A DNA stretch of 64,000 bases from Pseudomonas viridiflava (GCF_900589395.1 NZ_UUIS01000075.1:1-64000), one strand, 5' to 3'. Shown: positions 43,167-52,061, counted from the first letter of the stretch. Made by a program: numbers and translations. The notes: generated from the letters alone by a model not told the origin.

Positions 43167-44411
43167 ATGAAAGGTCGCTCTATCACGGTTACAAGCCCGG
43201 CCGGCGAGTTTCAGGCTTACCTGGCCACCGCTGTCGGCGGGCGCGGCCCTGGCGTGGTGCTGTGCCAGGAAATCTTCGGCGTCAACCCGGCCATGCGCCA
43301 GGTGGCCGATGACCTGGCCGAGGAGGGCTACACGGTGCTGGTGCCCGACCTGTACTGGCGCCAGGTGCCGGGCGTTGAGTTGGGCTATAGCGAGAAAGAC
43401 TTCGCCATCGCCTTTTCCTTGTACCAGGCCTTCGATGAAGCCGCGGGCGTCGACGACATCGCCAGCAGCCTGAAAGCCCTGAGCCGGTTGCCTGAATGCA
43501 CCCCGGGGCCACAAGGGGTGGTGGGTTATTGCCTGGGCGGCAAGCTGGCGTACCTGGCCGCCTGCCAGTTGCCCGAGGTGGCTTGCGCGGTCGGCTATTA
43601 CGGTGTCGGCATCGAAACCGCCCTGCATGAGCTCGAAGGCCTGCAAGGCCGGCGCCTGGTGCTGCACCTGGCCGGCAACGATCAGTTCTGCCCGGCCCCC
43701 GCCCAGGCGCAGATCCAGGCCGCTGCCGGCCAGATAAAGGGCCTGACCACCCATGTGTACCCAGGCGTCGACCACGCCTTTGCCCGGCCTGCCGGTCATC
43801 ATTTCGACAAGGCCGCTGCACAGATTGCCCATGAACGCACCGTGGCGGCCTTGCGCTTGAGCATCGGCCCGGACTACGACCTGTCGGCGCTGTGGGAAGA
43901 ACATATCCGTCATGAGTTCGCCACCCGCGATGTGCCCGCCACGATGGCGACCATGGTCGCCGAGCCCTACGTCAATCACATTCCGACCATGACCGGCGGG
44001 GTCGGGCAGGCCCAGCTCAGCCGCTTCTACCAGCACCACTTCGTGCACGGCAACCCGGCCGACATGGCCCTGACTCCGATTTCGCGCACCGTCGGCCAGA
44101 CCCAGATCGTCGACGAATTCATCATGACCTTCACCCATGACCGCGTCATCGACTGGCTGCTGCCAGGGGTGCCGCCCACCGGGCGTACCGTCGAGATTCC
44201 GATGCTGGGCGTGGTCCGGTTTCGCGGGCCGAAACTGTGCCACGAGCACATCTACTGGGACCAGGCCAGCGTGCTGGTGCAGATCGGCCTGCTGGACCCG
44301 CACGGCTTGCCCGTGGCCGGTCGCGTTACTGCCGACAAGCTGCGCGATGAAACCCTGCCGTCCAACACGCTGATGCCCAACTGGGTCGACAGCGCCCACC
44401 TCAGCGCATAA
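43167..44411 (+). CDS. Dienelactone hydrolase-like / NTF2-SnoaL-like fusion protein
   Basis: A 414-residue two-domain protein. Residues 1-230 are a dienelactone-hydrolase domain with intact triad: Cys122 in VVGYCLGGKLAY, Asp172 in LAGNDQFCP, His203 in YPGVDHAFARP, plus Glu35 in CQEIFGVN. Residues 235-414 look like an NTF2/SnoaL-type cone domain (EEHIRHEFATRDVPATMATM, then HIYWDQASVLVQIGLL). First gene of a five-gene operon with SDR, FAD monooxygenase, flavin reductase and channel. It probably handles ring opening or hydrolysis of the oxygenated product; the exact reaction is unknown. Confidence 0.8.
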   Translation: MKGRSITVTSPAGEFQAYLATAVGGRGPGVVLCQEIFGVNPAMRQVADDLAEEGYTVLVPDLYWRQVPGVELGYSEKDFAIAFSLYQAFDEAAGVDDIASSLKALSRLPECTPGPQGVVGYCLGGKLAYLAACQLPEVACAVGYYGVGIETALHELEGLQGRRLVLHLAGNDQFCPAPAQAQIQAAAGQIKGLTTHVYPGVDHAFARPAGHHFDKAAAQIAHERTVAALRLSIGPDYDLSALWEEHIRHEFATRDVPATMATMVAEPYVNHIPTMTGGVGQAQLSRFYQHHFVHGNPADMALTPISRTVGQTQIVDEFIMTFTHDRVIDWLLPGVPPTGRTVEIPMLGVVRFRGPKLCHEHIYWDQASVLVQIGLLDPHGLPVAGRVTADKLRDETLPSNTLMPNWVDSAHLSA

Positions 44412-44420
44412 GGAGCTGTC

Positions 44421-45224
44421 ATGTCCGGTTTTCTCAATGGCCAGGCCCTGCAAGGCAAACTCGCGCTGATCAGTGGCGGCGCCACCCTCATTGGCATGGC
44501 GGTGGCCCGCGGGCTGATTGCGGCCGGCGCCCAAGTGGCGCTGCTGGATATCGACCGCGACGCCGGTGAACAGACCGCGCGCCTGCTCGGTGACCAGGCG
44601 ACCTTCGTGGCCGTGGACATCACCGATGATGCGGCCCTGCACATGGCCCTGGCCCAGGTACGTGGGCAATGGGGGGCGGTGGATCTGCTGATCAACCTGG
44701 CCTGCACCTACCAGGACGACGGTTTTGCCTCATCGCGCCAGGACTGGCTGCGAGCGCTGGACATCAACCTGGTGTCGGCGGTCGCCCTGGCCCAGGCGCT
44801 GCACGAGGACCTCAGGCAACGGCGCGGCGCCATCGTCAATTTCAGCTCCATTTCGGCCGGATGCGCGCAGACCGGGCGCTGGCTCTACCCGGTATCCAAG
44901 GCCGCGATCAAGCAGTTGACCCGCAGCATGGCCATGGACCTGGCCGGTGATGGCATTCGTGTCAACTCGGTGTCGCCGGGCTGGACCTGGTCGCGGGTCA
45001 TCGCCGAGGTCAGCGGCGGCGATCGCGCCAAGGCCGACCGGGTCGCGGCGGCCTACCACCTGTTGGGGCGCCTGGGCGAGCCGGAGGAGGTCGCCAATGT
45101 GGTCACCTTTCTGTGCTCGCCGGCGGCCAGCTTTGTCACCGGCGCCGACTATGCGGTCGACGGCGGCTATTCGGTGATGGGCCCCGAGCAGAACCTGCCG
45201 GCCATCCCGCGCCTTGCCGAATAA
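44421..45224 (+). CDS. Short-chain dehydrogenase/reductase
   Basis: Classical SDR of 267 residues. The cofactor motif is LISGGATLIGMAVA, Asp43 in LLDID favours NAD over NADP, and the active site has Ser143 with Tyr156 and Lys160 (YPVSK). The C-terminus ends with the family VTGADYAVDGGYSV. A strong ribosome site (aaggag) lies 10 bases after the fusion gene. In indole-oxidation operons an SDR oxidises the ring dihydrodiol; that is the likeliest role here. It is not BenD-like to my eye, although benD is missing from the ben cluster. Confidence 0.85.
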   Translation: MSGFLNGQALQGKLALISGGATLIGMAVARGLIAAGAQVALLDIDRDAGEQTARLLGDQATFVAVDITDDAALHMALAQVRGQWGAVDLLINLACTYQDDGFASSRQDWLRALDINLVSAVALAQALHEDLRQRRGAIVNFSSISAGCAQTGRWLYPVSKAAIKQLTRSMAMDLAGDGIRVNSVSPGWTWSRVIAEVSGGDRAKADRVAAAYHLLGRLGEPEEVANVVTFLCSPAASFVTGADYAVDGGYSVMGPEQNLPAIPRLAE

Positions 45225-45301
45225 CCCGGCCCACCCTCTGTGTATCAACCCGATGGCGCCGCCTGTGCGGGGCCGATCCTTCGAGCCAATGGAGAATAAC
45301 A

Positions 45302-46540
45302 ATGCGTCGTATCGCTATCGTCGGAGCCGGCCAGGCCGGACTGCAACTGGCCCTGGGCCTGCTGGCCAACGGGTATCAGGTGACCCTGGCCACTAACCGT
45401 ACAGCCGAGCAAATCCGTGACGGCAAGGTCATGTCCAGCCAGTGCATGTTCAACAGCGCGCTGCAGACCGAGCGCGACCTGGGCATCGACTTCTGGCAGG
45501 AACAATGCCCGGCCGTCGAGGGCATTGGCCTGAACCTGGTCAATCCCGACGTGCCCGGCCAGTCGCTGTTCAGCTGGAGCGCCCGCCTGGAGCGCTGCGC
45601 CCAGTCGGTCGACCAGCGCCTGAAAATGCCGGTGTGGATGGAGGCGTTCGTGCAACGTGGCGGCGACCTGCTGATCGAAGATGTGGGCCTTGCCGAGCTG
45701 GAAGCCCTGTCGGCCAGCCATGACCTGGTGCTGCTCGCGGCCGGCAAGGGCGAGGTGGTCAACCTGTTCGCCAGGGACCCGGTGCGCACCGTGTTCAGCA
45801 GCCCGCAACGCTCGCTGGCCTTGACCTACGTCAAGGGCATGACACCGGTGTCGCCGTATTCACGGGTGGCGTTCAACCTGATTCCAGGCGTCGGTGAGTA
45901 TTTTGTATTCCCTGCGCTCACGCTGAGCGGGCCGTGCGAAATCATGGTCTTCGAAGGCATTCCCGGCGGGCCGATGGACTGTTGGCAAGGCATCACCAGC
46001 CCCGAACAACACCTGGAAAAGAGCCTGGAGCTGGTACGCCGTTACCTGCCCTGGGAGGCTGAGCGCTGCACCGACCTGAGCCTGACCGACGACAAGGGCT
46101 TCTTGTCCGGGCGCTTCACGCCCATGGTCCGCCGCCCGGTGCTGACCCTGCCGTCGGGTCGTAGCGTGTTCGGCATGGCCGATGCGCTGGTGGTCAACGA
46201 CCCGATCACCGGCCAAGGCGCCAATAACGCCGCCAAGTGCAGTCAGGTGTACCTGGAGGCGATTCTGGCCCAAGGCACCGAAGCCTTCAGTCGCGCCTGG
46301 ATGGAGCAGACTTTCGAGCAGTACTGGGCCTACGCCGGCGACGTGGTCAAGTGGACCAACAGCCTGCTGCAACCACCGGCCCCGCACCTGTTGCAACTGT
46401 TGGGCGCGGCCAGCCAGTCGCAGCCGCTGGCCCACGCCATCACCAATGCCTTTGACGACCCGCGCCGTTTCGCCCCCTGGTGGTTCGACGCCGGCCAGTG
46501 CCAGAGCTTTATCCAGAAGATGAGTCAACAGGCTGCCTGA
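45302..46540 (+). CDS. StyA-like FAD-dependent monooxygenase (styrene/indole type)
   Basis: Two-component flavoprotein monooxygenase, oxygenase subunit; 412 residues, the length of StyA. The FAD motif IAIVGAGQAGLQLALGLL starts at residue 4. The StyA-group segments VMSSQCMFNSALQTERDLGI and DALVVNDPITGQGANNAAKC (FAD-binding region) are clear. It uses FADH2 from the reductase encoded next, adding oxygen to a vinyl or indole double bond. The frame runs upstream, but the ATG at 45302 with ggagaa matches the family N-terminus. Indole or an indole derivative is the suggested substrate from operon content. Confidence 0.88.
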   Translation: MRRIAIVGAGQAGLQLALGLLANGYQVTLATNRTAEQIRDGKVMSSQCMFNSALQTERDLGIDFWQEQCPAVEGIGLNLVNPDVPGQSLFSWSARLERCAQSVDQRLKMPVWMEAFVQRGGDLLIEDVGLAELEALSASHDLVLLAAGKGEVVNLFARDPVRTVFSSPQRSLALTYVKGMTPVSPYSRVAFNLIPGVGEYFVFPALTLSGPCEIMVFEGIPGGPMDCWQGITSPEQHLEKSLELVRRYLPWEAERCTDLSLTDDKGFLSGRFTPMVRRPVLTLPSGRSVFGMADALVVNDPITGQGANNAAKCSQVYLEAILAQGTEAFSRAWMEQTFEQYWAYAGDVVKWTNSLLQPPAPHLLQLLGAASQSQPLAHAITNAFDDPRRFAPWWFDAGQCQSFIQKMSQQAA

Positions 46541-46574
46541 AGGGCACCTCCCATAAAAAGCCGAGGAACCGACC

Positions 46575-47108
46575 ATGAATGCCGCCACCGCCCTGAACCC
46601 TGCCGATCTGCTGGATGCGCACACCCTTGAGGTGCGCGACCTGCGCAACCTGCTGGGCCAGTTCGCCACCGGAGTGACCGTGATCACCACCCGCACCGCT
46701 GACGGACGCAACGTCGGCATGACCGCCAATTCGTTTTCATCCGTGTCCCTCGACCCGCCGCTGGTGCTCTGGAGCCTGGCGCGCTCGGCGCCGAGCCTGG
46801 GCGATTTTCTCGACGCCAGTCATTTTGCGATCAACGTGTTGGGCGCCGACCAGCATGGTTTGTCTTCGCAATTCGCCAGGCCCGCCAGCGACAAGTTTGC
46901 CGGCGTGTCCTTCAGCCAGGGCAAGGCCGGCATGCCGGTGCTCGATGACGTGGTGGCGGTGCTGGTGTGCCGCAACGTCACTCAGTACGAAGGCGGCGAC
47001 CATCTGATTTTCCTGGGCCAGATCGAACAATGCCGACACAGCGACGCAGAACCGCTGGTCTTTCACGCCGGACGCTACCGCGTAGCCGCCCAGCATCCAG
47101 CCTTGTGA
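46575..47108 (+). CDS. Flavin reductase, StyB/HpaC-like
   Basis: A 177-residue NAD(P)H:flavin oxidoreductase of the flavin-reductase-like domain family. Signature: NLLGQFATGVTVITTRTADG, GMTANSFSSVSLDPPLVLW, FAINVLGADQ. It supplies reduced FAD to the monooxygenase encoded 34 bases upstream, the standard two-gene arrangement of StyA/StyB systems. A separate reductase makes this a non-fused (E1-like) organisation. Confidence 0.92.
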   Translation: MNAATALNPADLLDAHTLEVRDLRNLLGQFATGVTVITTRTADGRNVGMTANSFSSVSLDPPLVLWSLARSAPSLGDFLDASHFAINVLGADQHGLSSQFARPASDKFAGVSFSQGKAGMPVLDDVVAVLVCRNVTQYEGGDHLIFLGQIEQCRHSDAEPLVFHAGRYRVAAQHPAL

Positions 47109-47148
47109 ACCTGCCGCCACGCTTGATAGGCCGTAACGGGGAGCCAAC

Positions 47149-48087
47149 ATGAGAAAACTGCTTTCAATCTGCGCCTGCAGTGCGGGCCTGGCGAGTACAC
47201 AACTAGCCTGTGCCTATGACTTGCCAGCGCTCAACCTGGGGCTGACCAGCTTCATGGACGGCGGCTTGCCGGCCGGCGGCGGCTGGTACGTGCAGCAATA
47301 CCTGCAGAACTATTCAGCCAACCACTTGCGCGACAAGGACGGCAATGACCTGGGGTTGCCCAGGCACGAACTGGACTACCAACTGGCCCTGACGCAACTG
47401 AGCTACCTGTCGGACCTGCGCGTCGGCAATGCCAGCCTGGGCCTGAACATGCTGGTGCCGATCATCGCCCACATCGATGTCGACGACGGCCTGGGCAATG
47501 CCGCGCTCAAGGCTCGCAGCGGGGTAGGCGACCTGCTGATCGGGCCGTTCATCCAGTTCGACCCGATCATGGGGCCGGACGGTCCGCGCTTTGTGCATCG
47601 CATCGAACTGCAGGTCAACCTGCCCACCGGCCAGTACGACCGTGACCGCGACATCAACCCCGGCAACAACGCCTGGTCCTTCAACCCCTATTGGGCCGCC
47701 ACCTACTGGTTCACCCCGAAATGGACCGCCTCGCTGCGCGCCCACTACCTGTACAACGGCAAGAACAACGCGCCGGTACGCGCCTTGGGCGACCTGGACG
47801 ACATGCAGGCCGGGCAGGCGCTGCACGCCAACTTCACCACCGAATACGCCATCACCGAGCACCTGCGCCTGGGCCTCAACGGCTACTGGCTCAAGCAGAT
47901 CAGCGACACCCGCTTCGATGGCCATGAAGTGTCCGGGCGCCGGGAAAAGGTCTGGGCCATCGGGCCGGGCGCCATGTACAGCTTCTCGCCTGACGATCAC
48001 CTGTTTTTCAACGCCTACTTCGAACAGGACGCCGAAAACCGTCCTGAAGGGACCCGCGTCCAGGCCCGCTACGTGCACCATTTCTGA
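47149..48087 (+). CDS. SphA/MetA-pathway phenol-degradation-type outer-membrane channel protein
   Basis: A 312-residue exported protein: signal peptide (about residues 1-23, cleavage near ACA-Y), then a beta-rich chain typical of the 'putative MetA-pathway of phenol degradation' family, with LNLGLTSFMDGGLPAGGGWYV near the start, INPGNNAWSFNPYWAATYWF mid-protein and a C-terminal aromatic strand (QARYVHHF). Members accompany aromatic catabolic operons and are thought to help uptake of hydrophobic substrates. Last gene of the operon, 40 bases after the reductase and 20 bases before a strong terminator. Confidence 0.85.
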   Translation: MRKLLSICACSAGLASTQLACAYDLPALNLGLTSFMDGGLPAGGGWYVQQYLQNYSANHLRDKDGNDLGLPRHELDYQLALTQLSYLSDLRVGNASLGLNMLVPIIAHIDVDDGLGNAALKARSGVGDLLIGPFIQFDPIMGPDGPRFVHRIELQVNLPTGQYDRDRDINPGNNAWSFNPYWAATYWFTPKWTASLRAHYLYNGKNNAPVRALGDLDDMQAGQALHANFTTEYAITEHLRLGLNGYWLKQISDTRFDGHEVSGRREKVWAIGPGAMYSFSPDDHLFFNAYFEQDAENRPEGTRVQARYVHHF

Positions 48088-48107
48088 CGCGCCGTAGCCG
48101 GCGCCTT

Positions 48108-48131
48108 GCCTGCCTCGCGGCAGGCTTTTTT
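48108..48131 (+). terminator. Rho-independent terminator of the monooxygenase operon
   Basis: A perfect 7-bp stem (gcctgcc / ggcaggc) with the tetraloop tcgc, immediately followed by six T residues, 20 bases after the last stop codon. This is a textbook intrinsic terminator and marks the operon end. Confidence 0.88.
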
Positions 48132-48169
48132 GCTGATGTGCATGTATTCAACAGGGCGGGGAGGTTCTT

Positions 48170-49708
48170 ATGTCGACTTCAGCAGGGGCGGCGGCGTTGA
48201 TCTGCCGCACTGACCCCAGCGGGTGCATCGAGCATTGCAGTGAGGATTTTGCTGCCGCTCATGGTTACCCGGGCAGCGCGCTGGTCGGGCAGACCTTTGC
48301 CCGGCTGCGCCACGGCACGATGCCGGCTGCAGTATTCCAGAGCCTGTGGGCCAGCCTGCGCCAACCGGGGCCATGGATGGGGTTGATCTGCAACCGTCAC
48401 GCCAGTGGCGAACGGCTGTGGTTCAACCTGTACGTCAAGCCGGTCTTCGGTGACAGCGGCGTGCAAGGGTATGGTGCGGTCTACCTGCCGGCCAGTGCCG
48501 GGCAGATCCAGCGTGCCGAGCGTGTCTACGCACACTGGCATCTTTACGGTCGACCGCTGAGTCGCGGACGCTGGCTGGCCAGGTGGGCCGTCGCACTGGG
48601 GCCAACCCTGGCCGGCGCCGGCGTCCTGGCCATGCTGTTGCCGGCGTTGCCGTCGGCGCTGTGGCAAGGGGGCGTGCTGCTGAGCACGGGCCTCGCGCTG
48701 GGGCTATGGCAGCAAGCGCGTCTCACGCGGCGGGTCGATCAGGTTCTGGCGGCGCACCCCAAGGTGTTTGCCCAGGCCGGTTTGGCCAAGGCCTACAGCG
48801 GGCAAGAGGGCAGTGGCGCCCTGTTGCACATGGCCTTGTTCAGCGCCGAAGCCCGTCTGCAGGCCGCCCTGTCGCGCATCGGCCTGAGCGGTCGCACGAT
48901 TGACCGGCACATGACGGCCCTGGTGGCACTGATCGAGACCGAAGCAGGCCGGCTTGAGCAGCAGCGCAGCGAATCGGACCAATCGGTGGTGGCTTTGACC
49001 CAGATGGCCGCGACCATCCAAGAGGTGTCACGCAACCTGCATGACAGCGTGGTGGCCACCCAGCAGGCCACGGACCTGTCTGCCCGGGGCCAGCAACTGA
49101 GCGGACAAAGCCTGGCCGTGATGCAGCGCCTGGCCGACGCCGTCACTGACATCAGCACTGCCGCCACGCAGATGGCTTCGGCCACTGAGGCCATTGGCAC
49201 GATGACCGACACCATCAGTTCAATCGCCGCGCAGACCAACCTGCTGGCGCTCAACGCCGCCATCGAGGCGGCCAGGGCCGGGGAGGCCGGGCGCGGGTTC
49301 AGCGTGGTGGCCGATGAGGTGCGCCAACTGGCCAGCCGTACGCAGCAGGCCACGCAAGACATTCAGCCGCTGTTATCGGGGTTTCGCCAGCGTACGGAAA
49401 ACACCGTGCGCCTGGCCCGCGAAGGCCAGGCCCTGGCCGGGCAGGGCAGCGAGGCGGTGCTGTCGGTCAATGCCAGCTTTGTCGGCGTCAATCAGGCGCT
49501 TGAACACATTTCGGCGATGAGCATCCAGATTGCCAGTGCGATGGAGCAACAAGGCCAGGTGGCCGAGGACCTCAACCGCCAGGTAATACAGGTCGCCGAA
49601 CGGTCACGGGTCAGCGCCGGCAAGGCGCAAGAAGGTCACAGCATCAGCCAGGCCATTGACCGCCAGCTTGAGGCCCTGCGCAACCTGGCGGAACGTTTTG
49701 ACCGGTAA
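48170..49708 (+). CDS. PAS-containing methyl-accepting chemoreceptor (Aer-like)
   Basis: A 512-residue receptor with no periplasmic domain: an N-terminal PAS-like domain (about 10-115; GCIEHCSEDFAAAHGYPGSAL), two close membrane helices (about 135-185), then the methyl-accepting signalling domain (SIAAQTNLLALNAAIEAARA). The layout is that of Aer-type energy-taxis receptors. It begins 39 bases after the terminator of the catabolic operon, like receptors placed beside degradation genes (such as NahY), so it may guide movement toward the operon's substrate. Good ribosome site (gggagg). Confidence 0.88.
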   Translation: MSTSAGAAALICRTDPSGCIEHCSEDFAAAHGYPGSALVGQTFARLRHGTMPAAVFQSLWASLRQPGPWMGLICNRHASGERLWFNLYVKPVFGDSGVQGYGAVYLPASAGQIQRAERVYAHWHLYGRPLSRGRWLARWAVALGPTLAGAGVLAMLLPALPSALWQGGVLLSTGLALGLWQQARLTRRVDQVLAAHPKVFAQAGLAKAYSGQEGSGALLHMALFSAEARLQAALSRIGLSGRTIDRHMTALVALIETEAGRLEQQRSESDQSVVALTQMAATIQEVSRNLHDSVVATQQATDLSARGQQLSGQSLAVMQRLADAVTDISTAATQMASATEAIGTMTDTISSIAAQTNLLALNAAIEAARAGEAGRGFSVVADEVRQLASRTQQATQDIQPLLSGFRQRTENTVRLAREGQALAGQGSEAVLSVNASFVGVNQALEHISAMSIQIASAMEQQGQVAEDLNRQVIQVAERSRVSAGKAQEGHSISQAIDRQLEALRNLAERFDR

Positions 49709-49758
49709 CGGCCTGCACAATAACTTACTGATTTTATTGACTATTGAATTCACCCCCG

Positions 49759-49921
49759 GTAGGAGCGCGCTTGCCCGCGACCGAGTGCGAAGCGCTCGCA
49801 AAATTTTCGCAACGCTGAAAATCTACAGCGAATGACCGCAAAATCTCGGAAACGCTGAAAATTTACGACTGCTACGCAGCCGGTCGCGGTGGTCCGGCAT
49901 TCCGGCAGCGCGCGCGCCTAC
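49759..49921. repeat. Palindromic REP-like element, copy 3
   Basis: A 163-base element, longest of the three, same orientation as copy 1. Left arm gtaggagcgcgcttgcccgc; right arm ends in gcgcgcgcctac. The centre has two related units ending in acgctgaaaatctac and acgctgaaaatttacgac, so the core has been duplicated relative to copy 1. It fills most of the gap between the chemoreceptor and the TonB-dependent receptor genes. Confidence 0.85.
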
Positions 49922-49925
49922 TGCA

Positions 49926-52061
49926 TCAGCGCACGCTCCATGAAACCCCGGCATACACACCCGCACCTTCGCCCGGCGTCGAGCGCGCCACGTCCACGCC
50001 GTTGTCGTTGTAACCCGGCGTGACCGTGGTGGCGTAGCGCTGGTTGGTCAGGTTGCGCAGGTCCAGCCAGGTCTGCCACTGCTCGTCGGGCGAGTGGTAG
50101 CCCAGGGTGGCGCCCAGCAAGGCATAGCGGTCGGCATGGAACGAGTTGGCGTAATCCACCGCCACCTTGGAGGCGTACTCGGTATTGACCCCGACGTACA
50201 CGCCGCTGTGATGGGTGAAGCGCAGTTCGGCCTGGTAGTAGTGCTGGGGCAGGCCGGGCAGGCGGTTGTCGCCAAAACGGTCATCGTCACGGTAGTGGAA
50301 GTCGCTCCAGGTGTACGCCTGGCGCAGGTTCAGGCGGCCGGCCGGGCCCTGCCACAACGGGCTGTCCAGGCTCAGTTCGATGCCCTGGTGCACGGTGGGG
50401 CTGGCGTTGCTTTCGGCAATGATCGAGGACGTCGTGGCCGTGGCGGCCTGGATTTCGACGCTCAACAGCTCATGCCTCAACTGTGAGTAATACCACCCCA
50501 TAGTCCAGTCGCCCACCCAGGCCTGACCCGTCGCGCCCAGTTCGACAGTGGTCGCGGTCTGGTTATCCAGTTCGACCCCGCCGCTTTGCAGGCCGGTGGC
50601 GGCGCCGCTGCCGGCGGGAAAAACCTTGTTCGAACCCCAGATCATCGACCATGAATGGGGAGGTTCCACTGAGCGGCTGAGATTGCCATACACCTGAGTC
50701 TGTGGGGTCAACTGATAGCGCAGACCCAGGCGGGCGGCGTAGTCCCAGGTGCTCATGCTCAACGGGTCACGGGCGTCGGGGTAGGTGACTTCGGTTTCGC
50801 GCCGGGTGTAGATCGCCGCCACCCCCGTGGTCAGCCACAGGTCCGGTGCCAACTCCAGCTCATTGGAGGCATGCAGCACGCTGTCCGAGCCCAGGTAGCT
50901 GTAGTCGCGGGTGCGGGTGCCCGGCGCGAAGCCTGCCGTATTGCCGGCCGGGCTGCGCACGAACTCCGAGGTGCCGTTGTTCGGCAGGCCCTTGGTGTGG
51001 CGCAGGCCCACGGTGGTCTGGCTGGCGAGGCCGAATAGTTGGTCCTGGCGAATGTAGTTCAAGGTGCCGCTGATGTCGGTGTAGGCGACCTTCAGGCGGT
51101 TGGTGCCTTCGCGCAGGTCCATGGGGTAATCGTGATAGACCAGGCCGGTTTCCAGGCGCGAACTGTCATCCAGGTACAGCGTGGTCTTGTTCGCCAGCCA
51201 GGTGCTGCCCGGCTGCACACGTTTATTGTCGCGGGCCACGTTGACCGGGCTGGCCGCGCGCGGGTCGTGGCGGATCTGCTCGCGGGTCAGGCGGCCCGGG
51301 GTTTCGTAGTCGTTTTCCCGGTAGCGGAAATAGAAGCGGGTTTCCAGGTCAGGGCTGAAGCGATAGCCGACATTGGCGGCCATGCCCTGGCTGTTGCCGG
51401 CGGTCTGGTCCTGAACGCCGTCAGTGCGCGAGTCGTTGAGGCTGACGTAATAGTCAAGGTCGCCCAACACCTGGCCGGAGCTGATCTGGCGCTTGCTGTA
51501 GCCATGACTGCCCAGCTCATAGCGCACTTGCAGGCGCGGGGCGTCGTAGCCGGTATGGGTCACGTAATTGACCGCGCCGCCCAACGCCAGCGCGCCGTGC
51601 TCGAAGCCGTTGGCGCCGCGGTACACCTCGACCCGGCTCAGCCACGACGGCTCCTTGAGCTCATAAGGCGTGCCGCCCGGGCCGGTCAACGGCAAGCCGT
51701 CGAACATCTCGAACAAGCCCGAAGCATGGCCGCCCGGCGCCCGGTTCAGGCCCGAGCCGCGGATCGACAGCTTGCTGCCTTCGTTGTGGGCGGTGCGTGC
51801 GTAAATGCCCGGCTGATACCTGAACACATCCTCGCTGCTGCTGACCCGGCCTTGTTCGACCCGGTTCAGGTCCACCACATTGGTGGCGCCAGGCACACGC
51901 TGCAGGCGCTCCTGGGCATCCTGCACCGGGTTGCTTTCGCTGGCATTGACCTCGATGCCTGTCAATGTGACGGCCTGGCTGGCCGCCAGCGCCTGAGGCG
52001 CGCACGCCAGGGCAGCGCTCAGCGCACTGATGGCAAACAGAGGAGAGGGTTGCACGGGCAT
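49926..52061 (-). CDS. TonB-dependent outer-membrane receptor
   Basis: A 711-residue TonB-dependent receptor: signal peptide (cleavage near ALA-A), plug domain (about 35-165; VPGATNVVDLNRVEQG, SSEDVFRYQPGIYA, LSIRGSGLNRAP) and a 22-strand barrel ending in YAGVSWSVR. The plug resembles the FecA-like iron-chelate group. The ligand cannot be read from sequence; ferric siderophore or another chelate is most likely. The ATG at 52061 gives a proper signal peptide and has an aagga site. No sigma/anti-sigma pair adjoins; it is divergent from a LOV kinase gene. Confidence 0.88.
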   Translation of the reverse strand: MPVQPSPLFAISALSAALACAPQALAASQAVTLTGIEVNASESNPVQDAQERLQRVPGATNVVDLNRVEQGRVSSSEDVFRYQPGIYARTAHNEGSKLSIRGSGLNRAPGGHASGLFEMFDGLPLTGPGGTPYELKEPSWLSRVEVYRGANGFEHGALALGGAVNYVTHTGYDAPRLQVRYELGSHGYSKRQISSGQVLGDLDYYVSLNDSRTDGVQDQTAGNSQGMAANVGYRFSPDLETRFYFRYRENDYETPGRLTREQIRHDPRAASPVNVARDNKRVQPGSTWLANKTTLYLDDSSRLETGLVYHDYPMDLREGTNRLKVAYTDISGTLNYIRQDQLFGLASQTTVGLRHTKGLPNNGTSEFVRSPAGNTAGFAPGTRTRDYSYLGSDSVLHASNELELAPDLWLTTGVAAIYTRRETEVTYPDARDPLSMSTWDYAARLGLRYQLTPQTQVYGNLSRSVEPPHSWSMIWGSNKVFPAGSGAATGLQSGGVELDNQTATTVELGATGQAWVGDWTMGWYYSQLRHELLSVEIQAATATTSSIIAESNASPTVHQGIELSLDSPLWQGPAGRLNLRQAYTWSDFHYRDDDRFGDNRLPGLPQHYYQAELRFTHHSGVYVGVNTEYASKVAVDYANSFHADRYALLGATLGYHSPDEQWQTWLDLRNLTNQRYATTVTPGYNDNGVDVARSTPGEGAGVYAGVSWSVR

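Noticed and set aside
44421..45224. The SDR as the missing benD
   Set aside because: It is embedded in the monooxygenase operon with tight spacing and does not resemble BenD in its N-terminal or active-site context as far as I can recall.
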